Assembly (NCBI GenBank): GCA_019914945.1
Contig: CM034112.1
Span: forward strand, 7,842,501 to 7,906,500
DNA length: 64,000 bases
Direction of reading: 5' to 3'
Source of the DNA: Typha latifolia
Lineage: Eukaryota; Streptophyta; Magnoliopsida; Poales; Typhaceae
Shown here: positions 1 through 11,000 of the stretch, piece by piece
Position numbering within the stretch: the stretch's first letter is position 1
Layout: each line of letters begins with the position of its first letter
The notes under the pieces: generated by a model
Database searches by the model: none
Seen by the model: the letters and a program-made list of their open reading frames with translations, nothing else
Told to the model about the DNA's origin: nothing
Translations under genes and position numbers: made by a program

Positions 1-1
1 A

Positions 2-145
2 AGTAGTAGCAATTTGGTAATCATAGCAAAAAAATCGGACTCCACTGTTTGCATTGAAGATGAAGATGGAATTACATTAAAATGGAATAAGCTATTGCCT
101 CTATCAGAAAGTGCAGGAAGAAAATGTCGAAATATTGCAAGATGA
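2..145 (+). other. Unidentified coding-like patch at window edge
   Basis: The frame starting at position 2 is open from the window edge for 47 codons and then meets TGA at 143-145. It contains an acidic run (CIEDEDG) followed by LKWNKLLPL. It could be the tail of an exon beginning left of the window, or chance. I recognise no family, and no splice site or second exon supports it. From about 146 to 550 I see nothing identifiable. Confidence 0.15.
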
Positions 146-554
146 TACTGTAGAAATACTAACCACAAAGCTATCAATTTGATGGCTAAGTGCATGGGTT
201 AAAGCAAGGAAAATTCTTCAGTTTCACGAACAATAGAAAGCGAAATATAAAAGGTATGTGTTCTAGAAGTGTTTAATGCAGGCACTTAGGCAGACGAGTA
301 AGCGGTAGCGCTACTTGATTGCATCGCAAGACGACATGTGGAGCCATTTTGCAGCTTGGCAACATAAAGGCCATCTTGGTAGGCCATGTTGGTGGATGAT
401 GCCCCCGCATGGTGGTAGGCAGCCAAAATGGCAGCCCTCTTACATATTTCAGTGTTATATGCAATTTGTTGGCCGACTGCCGGCAGTCCTAGTAACAAAA
501 GGAAAAAGAAAATACCATCTCTATCATATTCCTCGTCTCCCTCAAGGTTCTAAA

Positions 555-1450
555 TAAGGCTCGAAAAATCGGGATTGGCCTTCCGAAAAAACGATACATA
601 TCAACCGTATCGGCCATATCGGCCGTATCGATCGCTTGGATTAATCGGACTTTTTAATTACATAAAATTCTAAATATTATTTAAAAATGCAAGAAAACTT
701 TTAAAAATTTAGGAAAAAGCTTACCAAAAATAAGAATAGAAAAAAGAAAAACTATGGTGCAATAAAAGTTGACAAAAAGAAGAGATTAGAAAGAGTGAGT
801 GCAAAAAAATCAAACAAAAAAAAAACCATGATGCAGTAAAGAAGAAGAAGAAAAAGAAAAAGAAAAGAGAAGAAAAAGGGAGAGACCGGAAGAAATGAAA
901 AAAATGAGAGAGAAATAAGAAAATTAATTAAAAAATTATATACTGGAGTTTGTCGGAGTTCACTGGAGTTCGTTGGAGTTCACCGGAGCAAGATCTCTCC
1001 GTAAGAAAAATAATGATTATATGTAAGAGAAAAAAAAAAGAAAGAAAGAGTAAAAGAAAGAAAAAGAGTATGAGAGAGTGAAAAGAAAGAAAAAGAGTAA
1101 GAGAGAGTGAAAAGAAAGAATGAAAAAGAGAAAGAGTTCGAATAGAGCCTGGATTGGCCGGGTTCAACTGATCCCGATCCAGATCAGTCGATCCGTATCG
1201 ATATTAGCCGATACGGCGAACCATGCTTTTGTTTAATTTGTAAGGCTCATATGTGAATAATAATTATTTTCTTATTTTTTTATCATATTTTCTAAATTTT
1301 AAGAAACTTTTCTATATTTCTAAATAATATTTAGAATTTTATGTAATTCAAAAAAATTCGATTTGATCCAAGCGACTAATACAGCTGATCCGGCTAATAC
1401 GTATCGTTTTTTCGAAAGACCGATTCTGATTCTGATTTTTCGAACCTTGG
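555..1450. mobile_element. Long-terminal-inverted-repeat (foldback) element, purine-rich core
   Basis: About 190 bases at the left end (from about 555) reappear inverted at the right end (about 1240-1450). Both arms share, in order, a GGTTCGAAAAATC-like tip, an ACGATACRTAT block, a CGCTTGGAT block and an AATTACATAAAATTC block. The core (about 820-1140) is almost pure A/G on the plus strand, with GAGAGAAA and AAAGAAAG runs. There is no transposase frame, so this is a non-autonomous DNA element. I could not fix a target-site duplication, so the superfamily is open. Fragments of the same family recur at about 1840-2062, 2350-2690, 3150-3360 and 3530-3715. Confidence 0.6.
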
Positions 1451-1837
1451 TTGTTAGCCTCATTTGTAGGTTGCTTTTAGCCACATTTGCTAGAGAGAAA
1501 ATGATGGCAATAAGTAAGTGTATTTACTAAATTTAATAGGAATTTGATATTTGTTTTGGGCATTTTCAGTCTTTGTATTATGTTGTGACTATCTTCTGTG
1601 AATAATCTAAACTCTAAACTCCTATTTTCTCCCTTTTTTCTAAACATGTAACATTTTGCTATGTTTTATATCATTTTTCGGAATTTAAGTAATTAAAAAA
1701 GCATTCCAGATGCAAAACAATATATATACTGGCCAAAACGATCGTATGGCTGAAACTATCAAATACATATATGTTTTTCTTAATAATCAATACAAATAGT
1801 TATATCAAATACATATATGTTTTTCTTCCACTCACGC

Positions 1838-2062
1838 TCTTTCAAATCTCTTCTTTTTTTCAATTTTTATTGCACCATAGTTTTTCTTTTTTCTTTTCTT
1901 ATTTTTGATAAGCTTTTTCCTAAATTTTTAAAAGTTTTCCTGTATTTTAAAATAATATTTAGAATTTATGTAATTAAAAAGTCCGATCTGATCCAAGCGA
2001 CCGATATAGCCGATATGTATCATTTTTTTCAGAAGGCCGATCCCGATTTTTTCGAACTTTGA
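1838..2062. repeat. Fragment of the long-TIR foldback family (right arm)
   Basis: This stretch has the same order of blocks as the right arm of the element at 555-1450: a TTTTTCCTAAATTTTTAAAAG run, ATTTAGAATTTATG, GATCCAAGCGAC, then a GCCGATATGTATC block and a TTTTTCGAACTTTG tip. No matching left arm lies directly next to it, so it is a truncated copy. Confidence 0.5.
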
Positions 2063-2344
2063 ACAAAAGTACTAAAAATCCAATGAATACCGAGTTGGCT
2101 CTCGTAAATCCCTGTGGTCGTCATCATAATCACCTTAAGTTTGAAACTAATAATGTCTAGGGTCTAATGCTCCAAAAAGTGATTGCATCATATCATTCAT
2201 ATCAAATTGATCTTATTGAATCTAAGAAAGATAATAATTAATATATGAATCTTGTGTCTGAGTATAAGGAGGATATTAAGGAGAATAATAATTAGCATAT
2301 GAATCATGTGATTGTTTCAAACAATGAATACTTGATGAACCATA

Positions 2345-2700
2345 GTTCATTGAAGTTCACTAGAGTGAGATTTGCGTTGCCAGAGTTTGTTAGAGCTAGA
2401 TCCCTCCTTTAGAAAGTGAGAGTGAAAATAAAAGGAGAAAGGAGTGAAAAAGAGAGTGCGAAAAAAAGAGTAAAAAGAAAAAGGGAAAGAGCTTGGGGAC
2501 ATCAATAATTGATGTCTTCGGGCTAGATCCGAATCAAATCCATAATGCATCTGGCCCAATTTGATCAAAACCGGCCGATTCTGATCCTAACCAATTCTAG
2601 TCATTTGACTGGAATCGACCATGGATCGGGATCGGGTCTGACCGATCCCGATCTAGATCAGGATCGACCAATCCGACAAACCTTGCTAACAACAACATTT
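2345..2700. repeat. Internal fragment of the foldback family
   Basis: It repeats, with divergence, the order seen at about 940-1225: a GGAGTTCACYRGAG-like stretch, a GATCCCTCC block, a purine-rich AAAGAGAG core, then CCGATCCCGATC and an AACCTTGC or AACCATGC tip. Downstream (2830-2960) is a low-complexity patch of CTGCTG and CAGCTG triplets, and at 2965-3070 a GA-rich run. No gene is seen in either. Confidence 0.45.
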
Positions 2701-3149
2701 GCAACAGAGATAAGTGTAGAGGGTGTTAAAAGCATAGTTTCCAGTTTCGACCGATCCCGAGTGGGATCGGCTGAAACGGTTCAGGATCGGCTATAGCCAA
2801 AACCAGTCAGTTGGCTGGTTTCGGCCTTACAACAACAACAGACAGCTGCCTGCTACTGCTGATGTTGGTAGCTGCAGCCGTCTAATACTGCTGACAACAG
2901 TAGACAACTGCCTGCTGATGCTGCTAGCTGCAGCTGTCAGCTGCTGCTGACAGCAACAGCCAACAGCTATAGAGAGAGAGAGAGGGAAAGAGAGGGAAAG
3001 AGGAAGAAAGTGAGGGAGAGAGAAAGATAAAAAAAAAAGAGTGAGGGGGAGAGAGAGAGAGGGAAAGATAAAGAAAAAAGTGGGAGAGAATGGATAATTC
3101 AGACTAACAGTTAAAGGAATAGAAAAGAAGAGAGGGAGGAAGAGAGATT

Positions 3150-3360
3150 TTTACTTTTTAGGCTTTATATGTGAGTAATTATTATTTCTTATTTTATTAT
3201 AGTTTTTTGTAAATTTTTAAAAATTTCTCAATATTTTTAAATAATATTTAATATTTAATTAAAATAGTTCGATCTAATACAAATAGCCGATACGGCCGAT
3301 ACATATCGTTTTTCGAAACGGCCAATCCTAATCTCGATACCGATTTTAAGAACCTTGGTT
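3150..3360. repeat. Right arm of the foldback family
   Basis: Recognisable blocks are AATAATATTTAATATT, an AGCCGATACGGCCGATAC stretch (about 3280-3300), ATATCGTTTTTCGAAA and the AAGAACCTTGG tip ending near 3358. A more diverged piece with TATCGGCC and ACTTCGAACCATGC lies at about 3530-3715. Confidence 0.5.
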
Positions 3361-3720
3361 AAAAGAAAAACAAGCAGAGTGAGAAGAGAAAAAATGCAAC
3401 AAAAGGAACAATCGAAACAACAAGACATCAATAACACGTCTTGATTTGGATTCAATTTATGCCCCGAGCTGAATATATTTAGCATTGGAAAGAATTCAAA
3501 TTAACTCTTTAGTCGATACAATAAATAAAATAGCCGATTCGGACAATATGGATCGATACAACTGATATGGACAATATTCGATCAATACAACCAATACTAG
3601 GCTGAAACCAAGAAAAACACTAGTTTCTTCTCTTGTTTCAGATTGGCAATGACTGATTCCTATACATATCGGCCTATACATATTGATACTGATCAATACT
3701 TCGAACCATGCTCTCTTTAT

Positions 3721-5057
3721 ATAGGTTTATCACACTGTATACCCCTAGCCTCATTCGTCATCTCTTGATTGATAAGTTTCTCATGAAGGTACACCATGCT
3801 TCACACTATCTCACACTAGCTAGCTCTCCACTCAAGTGATTGGTTAGATTACGGGAAAGGACGGCAGTCAATCTCCACTGATGCGCCACTCTACCTCTCC
3901 TCTCTTAATTAGAAGATGACAACACCAATCTCTACACACTATCTCCTAATCGACTTCATGTGAGAAGCATGATGGAAATTATTCTGTAGTATTTTTCATA
4001 TATGTCATGCTTACTGCTCACAAATTTAATTTTTGGGTAATATCTTTCCTAGTTAAAAGATAGATAAATTGTTTTTCTAGAAATATCTGTATATAAAAAG
4101 CAGTTGCGGCAGAAGGCATAGCATGCTGCCCCTCCATCCACCACAGTTTTCCTGTACTGGCATGGAATGGCATTTGGGGCTTGAGGCAGGCACCACATCA
4201 GCCATGGACCCACTATATTGCATGCTGTGGCAGGGAGATCCGCTAACCTATTACTCGACTCAATAGACTTTTAAGTTGCTTATTAACAAAAGAAAAAAGG
4301 CTTCGGTGTACCTCACAAGCCTAGATTTGCAGCGAGACTAAAAATGGCAAAATGGAAGAGATAGTATGAAGAGGGCATCACACGGAGATGGGAGGGCATC
4401 ACACGGACATTGTCATCTGCATTTGCCTTACTAGTTACTACCATCTTTACATGAGGTTCTTCTATGCCTTTTCCCTTTCTTGTCCTTTCAAAATCTGTTA
4501 TTTATTCTATATTCCACTGCACAAACAACATGCTTCTTCTTTCTTATCTTTTCATCTTGGCCTTCAGGAATGAACCTGGCCTCGGGATCCTGTACTCCTT
4601 CCTTCAAACAATCAAATGTGAGCTCAAACTGAGGCATCATAAGGTATGAAATCGCCTGTAGATGGTAGATGATAGATGGTAGATGTAACATGGAGATTTT
4701 TAAATTGTCCAATCAGAAGTATATCAAATATATCTATATAGCAGGCAAAAAATTGTTGAGTGTGCGATTCTTCCTCATTTATCTAAAGTACGGACACAAA
4801 GAGTTCAAAAAATAATGCAAAGGCAGTCTACAAGAGAATTGTCATTTAATTTGAAAATTCTTATGAATCCATATGCTGATTTAATTACTATCAATTAGAA
4901 TTGAGATCCACACACCAATAAAATGTTGAATGATCAAAGGGTGACAAGTGTAAAAGTGGTGTATCAGCTTCTAGAAATAATCTGAAATAAATAATGATCA
5001 ACAATAAAAATTTACAAAAATGATTGCAGCACAGATAAACCTGGCACTTGATAATAC
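3721..5057. other. Non-coding stretch left of the HEATR6-like exons
   Basis: This should be the intron following the last HEATR6-like exon seen. I looked on the minus strand for the next expected exon, which in HEATR6 proteins carries an LYLIQxETH-like block, and did not find it. Short open frames at 4388-4712 on both strands show no family signature and no supporting splice pattern. Confidence 0.4.
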
Positions 5058-8000
5058 CTGTATGCAACTGCATTAGAATTTGACCAAGGGAACATGATAG
5101 TGTAGTAAAAGATCCGCATTTAGAAGATTCTTTGAATTCAGCTACTTGTGATAAAACTAATGCATGCCCATCCAACATGGCAGCAATAGCAGAAGCAGCC
5201 TCCATTCGTATCTGAAAACAAAAAAGAGAAAATTACAGGATGTTAAAACAGTCTGGAAACAAAGGTTCGAAATGAGAAAATGAGAATCTATTCATAGAGA
5301 ACATATTTGCAGCATATCATGAAATCAGTGGAAGAACAGAATGTGGAGGTTTCATATAAAAAGGGAAATGCCCATCATAAGTGTCCTAGATTCTGTTTCT
5401 AATGAAACAGGAGCTGCAGCCTGGTTTGTCAAAAAAATAAGTGTCCTAGATTCTGGAGCGGAAACAAAAATCATTGCAACTTAATAAATGTGATAGATAA
5501 AGAATGGCAGAACGCTTCATAGGAACTCTTTAATCCTTACTGTTCATATGCAAAGTGAGTTTTTGAGTAATAGACTTGTTTCAGCTTCTAGAATACTCAA
5601 CACCAGAAGACATATAAGGGAAAAATAACATGACCAAGCATACTTGCTCAGGAAAAACAGAAGAACAAATTCAAGATTTGCAACATCTTAAGAGTTTTAC
5701 CTTGATTACAGGATCAAAGATAAGAGATGTCATTAGATTTGCCTGATACTTCCTGTGGAAACATGCATCATGCAAATTAGAAGCAAAATGGCAAACATAT
5801 TGCAGCAGGAAGAAAATGGAATAACTTTACCTCAACTGTAGTACATCATTCTCAGGTAAAAGTAGTGGCCAAAGCGAAGTGAGCAACTTAGGATCAGCAT
5901 GACAAAGATCCTTAAAAGTAGAAAGTAGACAAGTTAGTCAAAGCTCAAAAAGGCTTTCAGAACATCAGACTATTGGAGAAGTCGTAGCTACGCATATTTA
6001 CTCATAAAGATACCTTAAAGATGAATGGGTTTTAAATTTTTAACTCTTCACTACATCACGAAAGACAAAGTAATTGCACAAAACAAGCAAGAAAACTCAC
6101 TAAATATTGAAAAAAAATAATGCAAGTTATTACAATCTAAGCAAAAATCAAGATAATCTCCTGAAATCAAGCTACCACTAAACCTACCTAGAATTGCAGA
6201 TGCATAAGATACACATTCCATGTTTGCGTTAGTGTTATTTTTGTTGGATCGCAAATTTGTGAAAATGCATTCATTGATAATGTACAAACCTTATACTTTA
6301 TGCTGATATTACAAGGCACATATAACTTAAGATTAAATTTGAAGCAGATTTCATTCTAGGTTCAACCCAGCTATTATACCAGAAACCACTCGAACTGTCC
6401 CTGGTATGTTTGAACGCCCCCTGCCCCCTAATTAAGTTCATGACTATTATTCAATGAGCATATGAATGACAATCGAATGTCAGATGGAGCTGTGGCATCA
6501 TTCGAAGAGCATTTAAATGCCAGAACATAAACCCTAAGGAATCCTTCAAAGGTGTTTAAACTAAGATTCTGAATATCAGGATCTAGATCAAACGTCCAGA
6601 ATGCATAACAGTAGTATCAACTGTCCTTATAGACTATCTGTATCGAATTATTTTTTAATTACGTGGAATTTTAGAAATTATTTTTAAAATACAAAAAAAA
6701 TCCTAAAGGATATAAATTATAAATTACTCCCTCATAAAATTTAAAACCTAAAAAAAATATACTACATCCCTATTTCTCTCTTCCTCTTTCTCACACAAAT
6801 AAAAAATATCATTTTCCTCTCTTCCCACCAACTCTCCCCCCCCAACTCATTCTCCCTCCTACTAACTCTCTCTCACTCCTTGCCATCTCTCACTAAAACT
6901 CGTTCTCTCTCTATCTCTCTCTTTATCTCTCTCTCTCGATGCCTTCCTTTTTTTCTCTCTCCCTCACACTCTCCCACTCCCTCCCTCTCTCTCTTCCTTG
7001 CACCTTCCCACTCCCTCCTCTCTCATTCTTTGTTGCTATAGCAGAGAGTGACAGCGAAAAGGGGAGAGAGAGGTATGGCTAGATCCACCGAAGGAGCTCA
7101 TCATCTATGTCGAGGGAGATGGAAGAAGGTATGTCATCTATGACTCATTACAATAGCCCATATAGGATGGTTTTAGCCAATCTGATAGAAACGGGTCCAC
7201 TATGGTACAACATCAGGAGATGCGACCTCAAAACTAACTAATAGGCTACGATTGGTGGTGTTTAGATCGACCAATACTAGCATCCTTGGTTTGCACTTTG
7301 GACAACAATGTGGGTTCAAACACCGGCATAATTCTAAGATGGCTTCTAGACTTTTAACGTGAACTGAGTCAAATAAGATCATATCAGGCGGCATTAGACT
7401 TACCTAATCAAGTCAATTATGTTAGCTTGGTCTATTTCTATTTTAGTTGAATTTATTTCAACTTATTATGACTTAAGTTGTTTAAGTAGTTGGTTGAGTC
7501 TTATTTAATTAGCTTGTTGGGTCAAGTCAGTTAGCCTCCTTTAAATATTATGGAGTGTATCCAAGTTAAGATGAATCAAAAAATTAATCGATTGAGTTCA
7601 CCTCCTACTTCTCTCTCCCTCTAGTTCTTCTCCTTTAACCCTAGCCTCTTCTCAAACTCAAGCCGCCGCCGTCACCTTGGCCACCGGTCCTCCTCCCACC
7701 TCATCCATCAATCCCCCTCCTTTTTTAGAGTCGACCACCTTCTCTCCCTTCCTCTTCCCCTCAAAGTATCAGATCTATTGTTACCACCATCTCCATCTGT
7801 CATCATCACTATCTACAATCTGATCCACCATTGTTGCCCTCTAACAAATCATCTCCAACTGCCACCAACACAATCGACAAAACTTCCTCAATATTAGATC
7901 AAGATAAAACGAGAAGAATGTCAATATTAAAAACGTAGATCAGAAGATTACATAACGAACCAAGTTAGTTTCGTAATTTTGCGACATTAGATGATTATTT

Positions 8001-11000
8001 AGAGAATATTCTCGACAGGTTATGCAAACTGTATTTCTGCAACTCTATTCGACCTACCCTCCGAGATCGGGTCATATCAAGTGGTATCAGAGCCACCATT
8101 CTTCTGATACCATAATCGTGACCAGAGCCATGGCAGCAAGAGGCCAAGGAGAGTCTTACCAAGCTGTGGATCTCATAGAAGCAATAGAGACAAGGACGCC
8201 ATCATCCCCAACCTCATAGCCACAGCAAACTCCACCGGTACCATCAAGCCAACCTAACATTGGAAACATGGTCACCATGCTTTCCACAAAAGAAAGGCCC
8301 TGCTAGACATAAGAGAGGCCCTCTCACACATGCACCATAAGGATCCAAAGGGAAGATCATCTTCGGTTAGGGGTTTCGATCCAAGAGCTCATAATAGGTC
8401 CGAATAGTTCTATCGTGAGGGTGTTGTTGTCTCAGTCCATACAGCGAGTCCACCGCCACCTCATGTAGAGTTTGAAAAAGAACATGAAGGATATGTGGGA
8501 ACTCATCTGGGAAGCCCACTGTTGCCCACCCTAGAGGCATGGCAACTCGAGGCGGCAATCGACGACAACAACGTATGTAATAGTTTGACTGTTTGAGGAT
8601 CTAATGCCTTGCAGCCCTACCCTAGGGTTGTGGCTACCCCTCACCATGCTCAAGCAGACCAGAGGCAAGAAGATCATCAAGACAAAAGGGTTCAAGGCCT
8701 CACAACAGCTATGTTGCGGGAAAAAGAGACAAGGGGCTGAGCATCTATAGTGATGAAAAAAATGTCTCGGTGCAAGAATACGTGAAGCTAGCTACCGTGA
8801 CTCTTATGGAAGAACATGAGTGAGCTGAGGCTATAGGGCCTGGAGGATTACCAAAGGGTGAAATGGATGAAATTATGAAAGAGACCAAGAAAGAGATCCA
8901 TGTCAAGATCTTCATGCATGAGCTCCAACCAACCAAGCCAGTTTTCTTGCAACGGGGCCTTGGTGAGCTTGAGAGTTGAGACTAAAGCCGGAACTTGGTC
9001 CAATCCTTTTTAAGTTATCACTCACCTAGATCAACTATATACTCACCTCAGATGTGCTTCTCCAAGCTTTGGACACGCCTCTAATATAATTGGTCCAGCC
9101 AAGGCTGCACACACACCTATCAACCCATCGAGTCATCCATACGTTCGAACCTTGCCTAAATCCACAACTGATCCGAGCCTTCGCCAGACCCTTCATAGGG
9201 CTCCTGGTGCGCACACATTCAGCTGACCTAAGATTAGTCCAAGTTGATTTCGCATCAAACCTACTCGATTGACTTGGTCTATTTTTAGGTTTTGGTTTCA
9301 GTTATCTCTTTCCTTCCAATTCAGAACTATGAGAAGCTTGCTTGGAGGATCCAGAGATAGTCAACTCAAGTCCAAAAAGGAGGATCGAGCCACATTTTTC
9401 AACAGAGACGATTTCCATCCAATCTACTAAAACCCACCTAAGCCATCACTTTAAGGACAAGTCAGTGGAAGCGTAGTGGATTGATGTGAACCGGGTCAGA
9501 TCGAATCATATCATATGGCATTGGACTAGTCTAGTTAAGAAAATTATCTTAGCTTAGCAATATCAATTTTAGTTGAGTCAATATCTATTTCAACTTATTG
9601 TCACTTAAGTTGTTTCAATTTTAGTTGAGTCAATCTCCTCCCTCCTCATTCGTCGATCTCCCTCCCTTTTTAGGACCGACCACCTTCTCTCTCTTGCTCT
9701 TCCTCTCTAAATATCATATCTAACCCTACCACTATCTCCATCCACGCCATCATCACCATCTACAAGTCAATCCACCATTGTTGTCTTCTAACACGAAATC
9801 ATCTTCACACGCCACCAACACCACCATCAGAATTTCATCGATATTAGATCCAGGTAAGTTCCGAATCTGAGGACATGAATATAAAACTTAGATCGGGAGG
9901 TTACAGAATGAACTCATCTAGTTTCATAATTTTTTGGCATCGGATAAATATTTGGCAAATATTCTCCATAAACTACGCAGACTACATTCCTGTAATCCCA
10001 TCCAACCTATCCTCCAAGATCAAGTCATATCAGCTTTATTGTCTATTCGGCCACCCATTTCTTTGTGGATCTTCTCCAACTATAAAAGGGGTCTTCTTGG
10101 ATGATATTGTTGAGCTTTTCTTCACAAAGAAAACCATAGGAGCCAAAGATATCAGAGAGATCCATTTCACAACCAAGCTCATTTATTCATTAGAGCTTTC
10201 TTAAGAGACCTCAATGCAGCTACACCATGTTCATCTTCACCATATTGGAGATGTGACTTTTGTCGAAGAACATCAATTGAAGGGCAATCTATTGTAAGAT
10301 GGAGTAGGTTACCATGGTGACTAGCAGGCAAGAGTGCCTTCAACCAATAGCCATAGCAGTGGGGTTTGTACGTGTTGTCTCATAGATATGATTTTACTTT
10401 GCAACAGATTGGTCTGAGTTGATCGGATCGTCTTTTCAATGTTTTCCATGCAAAAATTGACATGTTGTTATAATTGATTGAGCATGATCTAGTTTCTTTA
10501 TTACTTACTTTAGGTCATGCCTTGTATGACAGATCTCTAGTTTTGCTTGCACAGTTGCACGTCAAGTGTTTGTTATATTTCTACACAAAGTCTACATTGC
10601 AATTTGTTAGCTCTCGCTAGTCATTAGGGACATCTCAATTTGAAGTTTGAATTGTAGGTTGATACCAATAGTTGGTCAATAAATAGGCGTCTCAGCTAAT
10701 ACAAGGCCATTTCATCAAACACAGGGCCACTTTGGCCATGGTTTGGAGTTTTGGTTTCGGATTTGACAACTAGAGAAAATAAAGCTTTGTTTGGAATAAG
10801 AATAGGGAGTTCCTTAAACTAGGTTAGTAGACACTAACCTGATTTTGTAACCAAACACCAGTTTTTCCGAAAACATAATTGAAATTGAGCAGGAATATTA
10901 AAAATTGAGCAGAAATGTGAGCTGGCTTGGTTTTCCTCCCCATTTAAAATGAATTTAATACCAAAGTGAATTTACCATTTTACCCTTGACAGGACCAAAT

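Noticed and set aside
4464..4712. Minus-strand frame at 4488-4712 as the missing HEATR6-like exon
   Set aside because: Its residues do not resemble the expected region, and no phase-compatible acceptor follows the 5057 donor.
10180..10350. Minus-strand patch without stops next to the gypsy 3' LTR
   Set aside because: Only about 45 codons, no family signature, no splice sites, followed by several stops; not enough for a feature.
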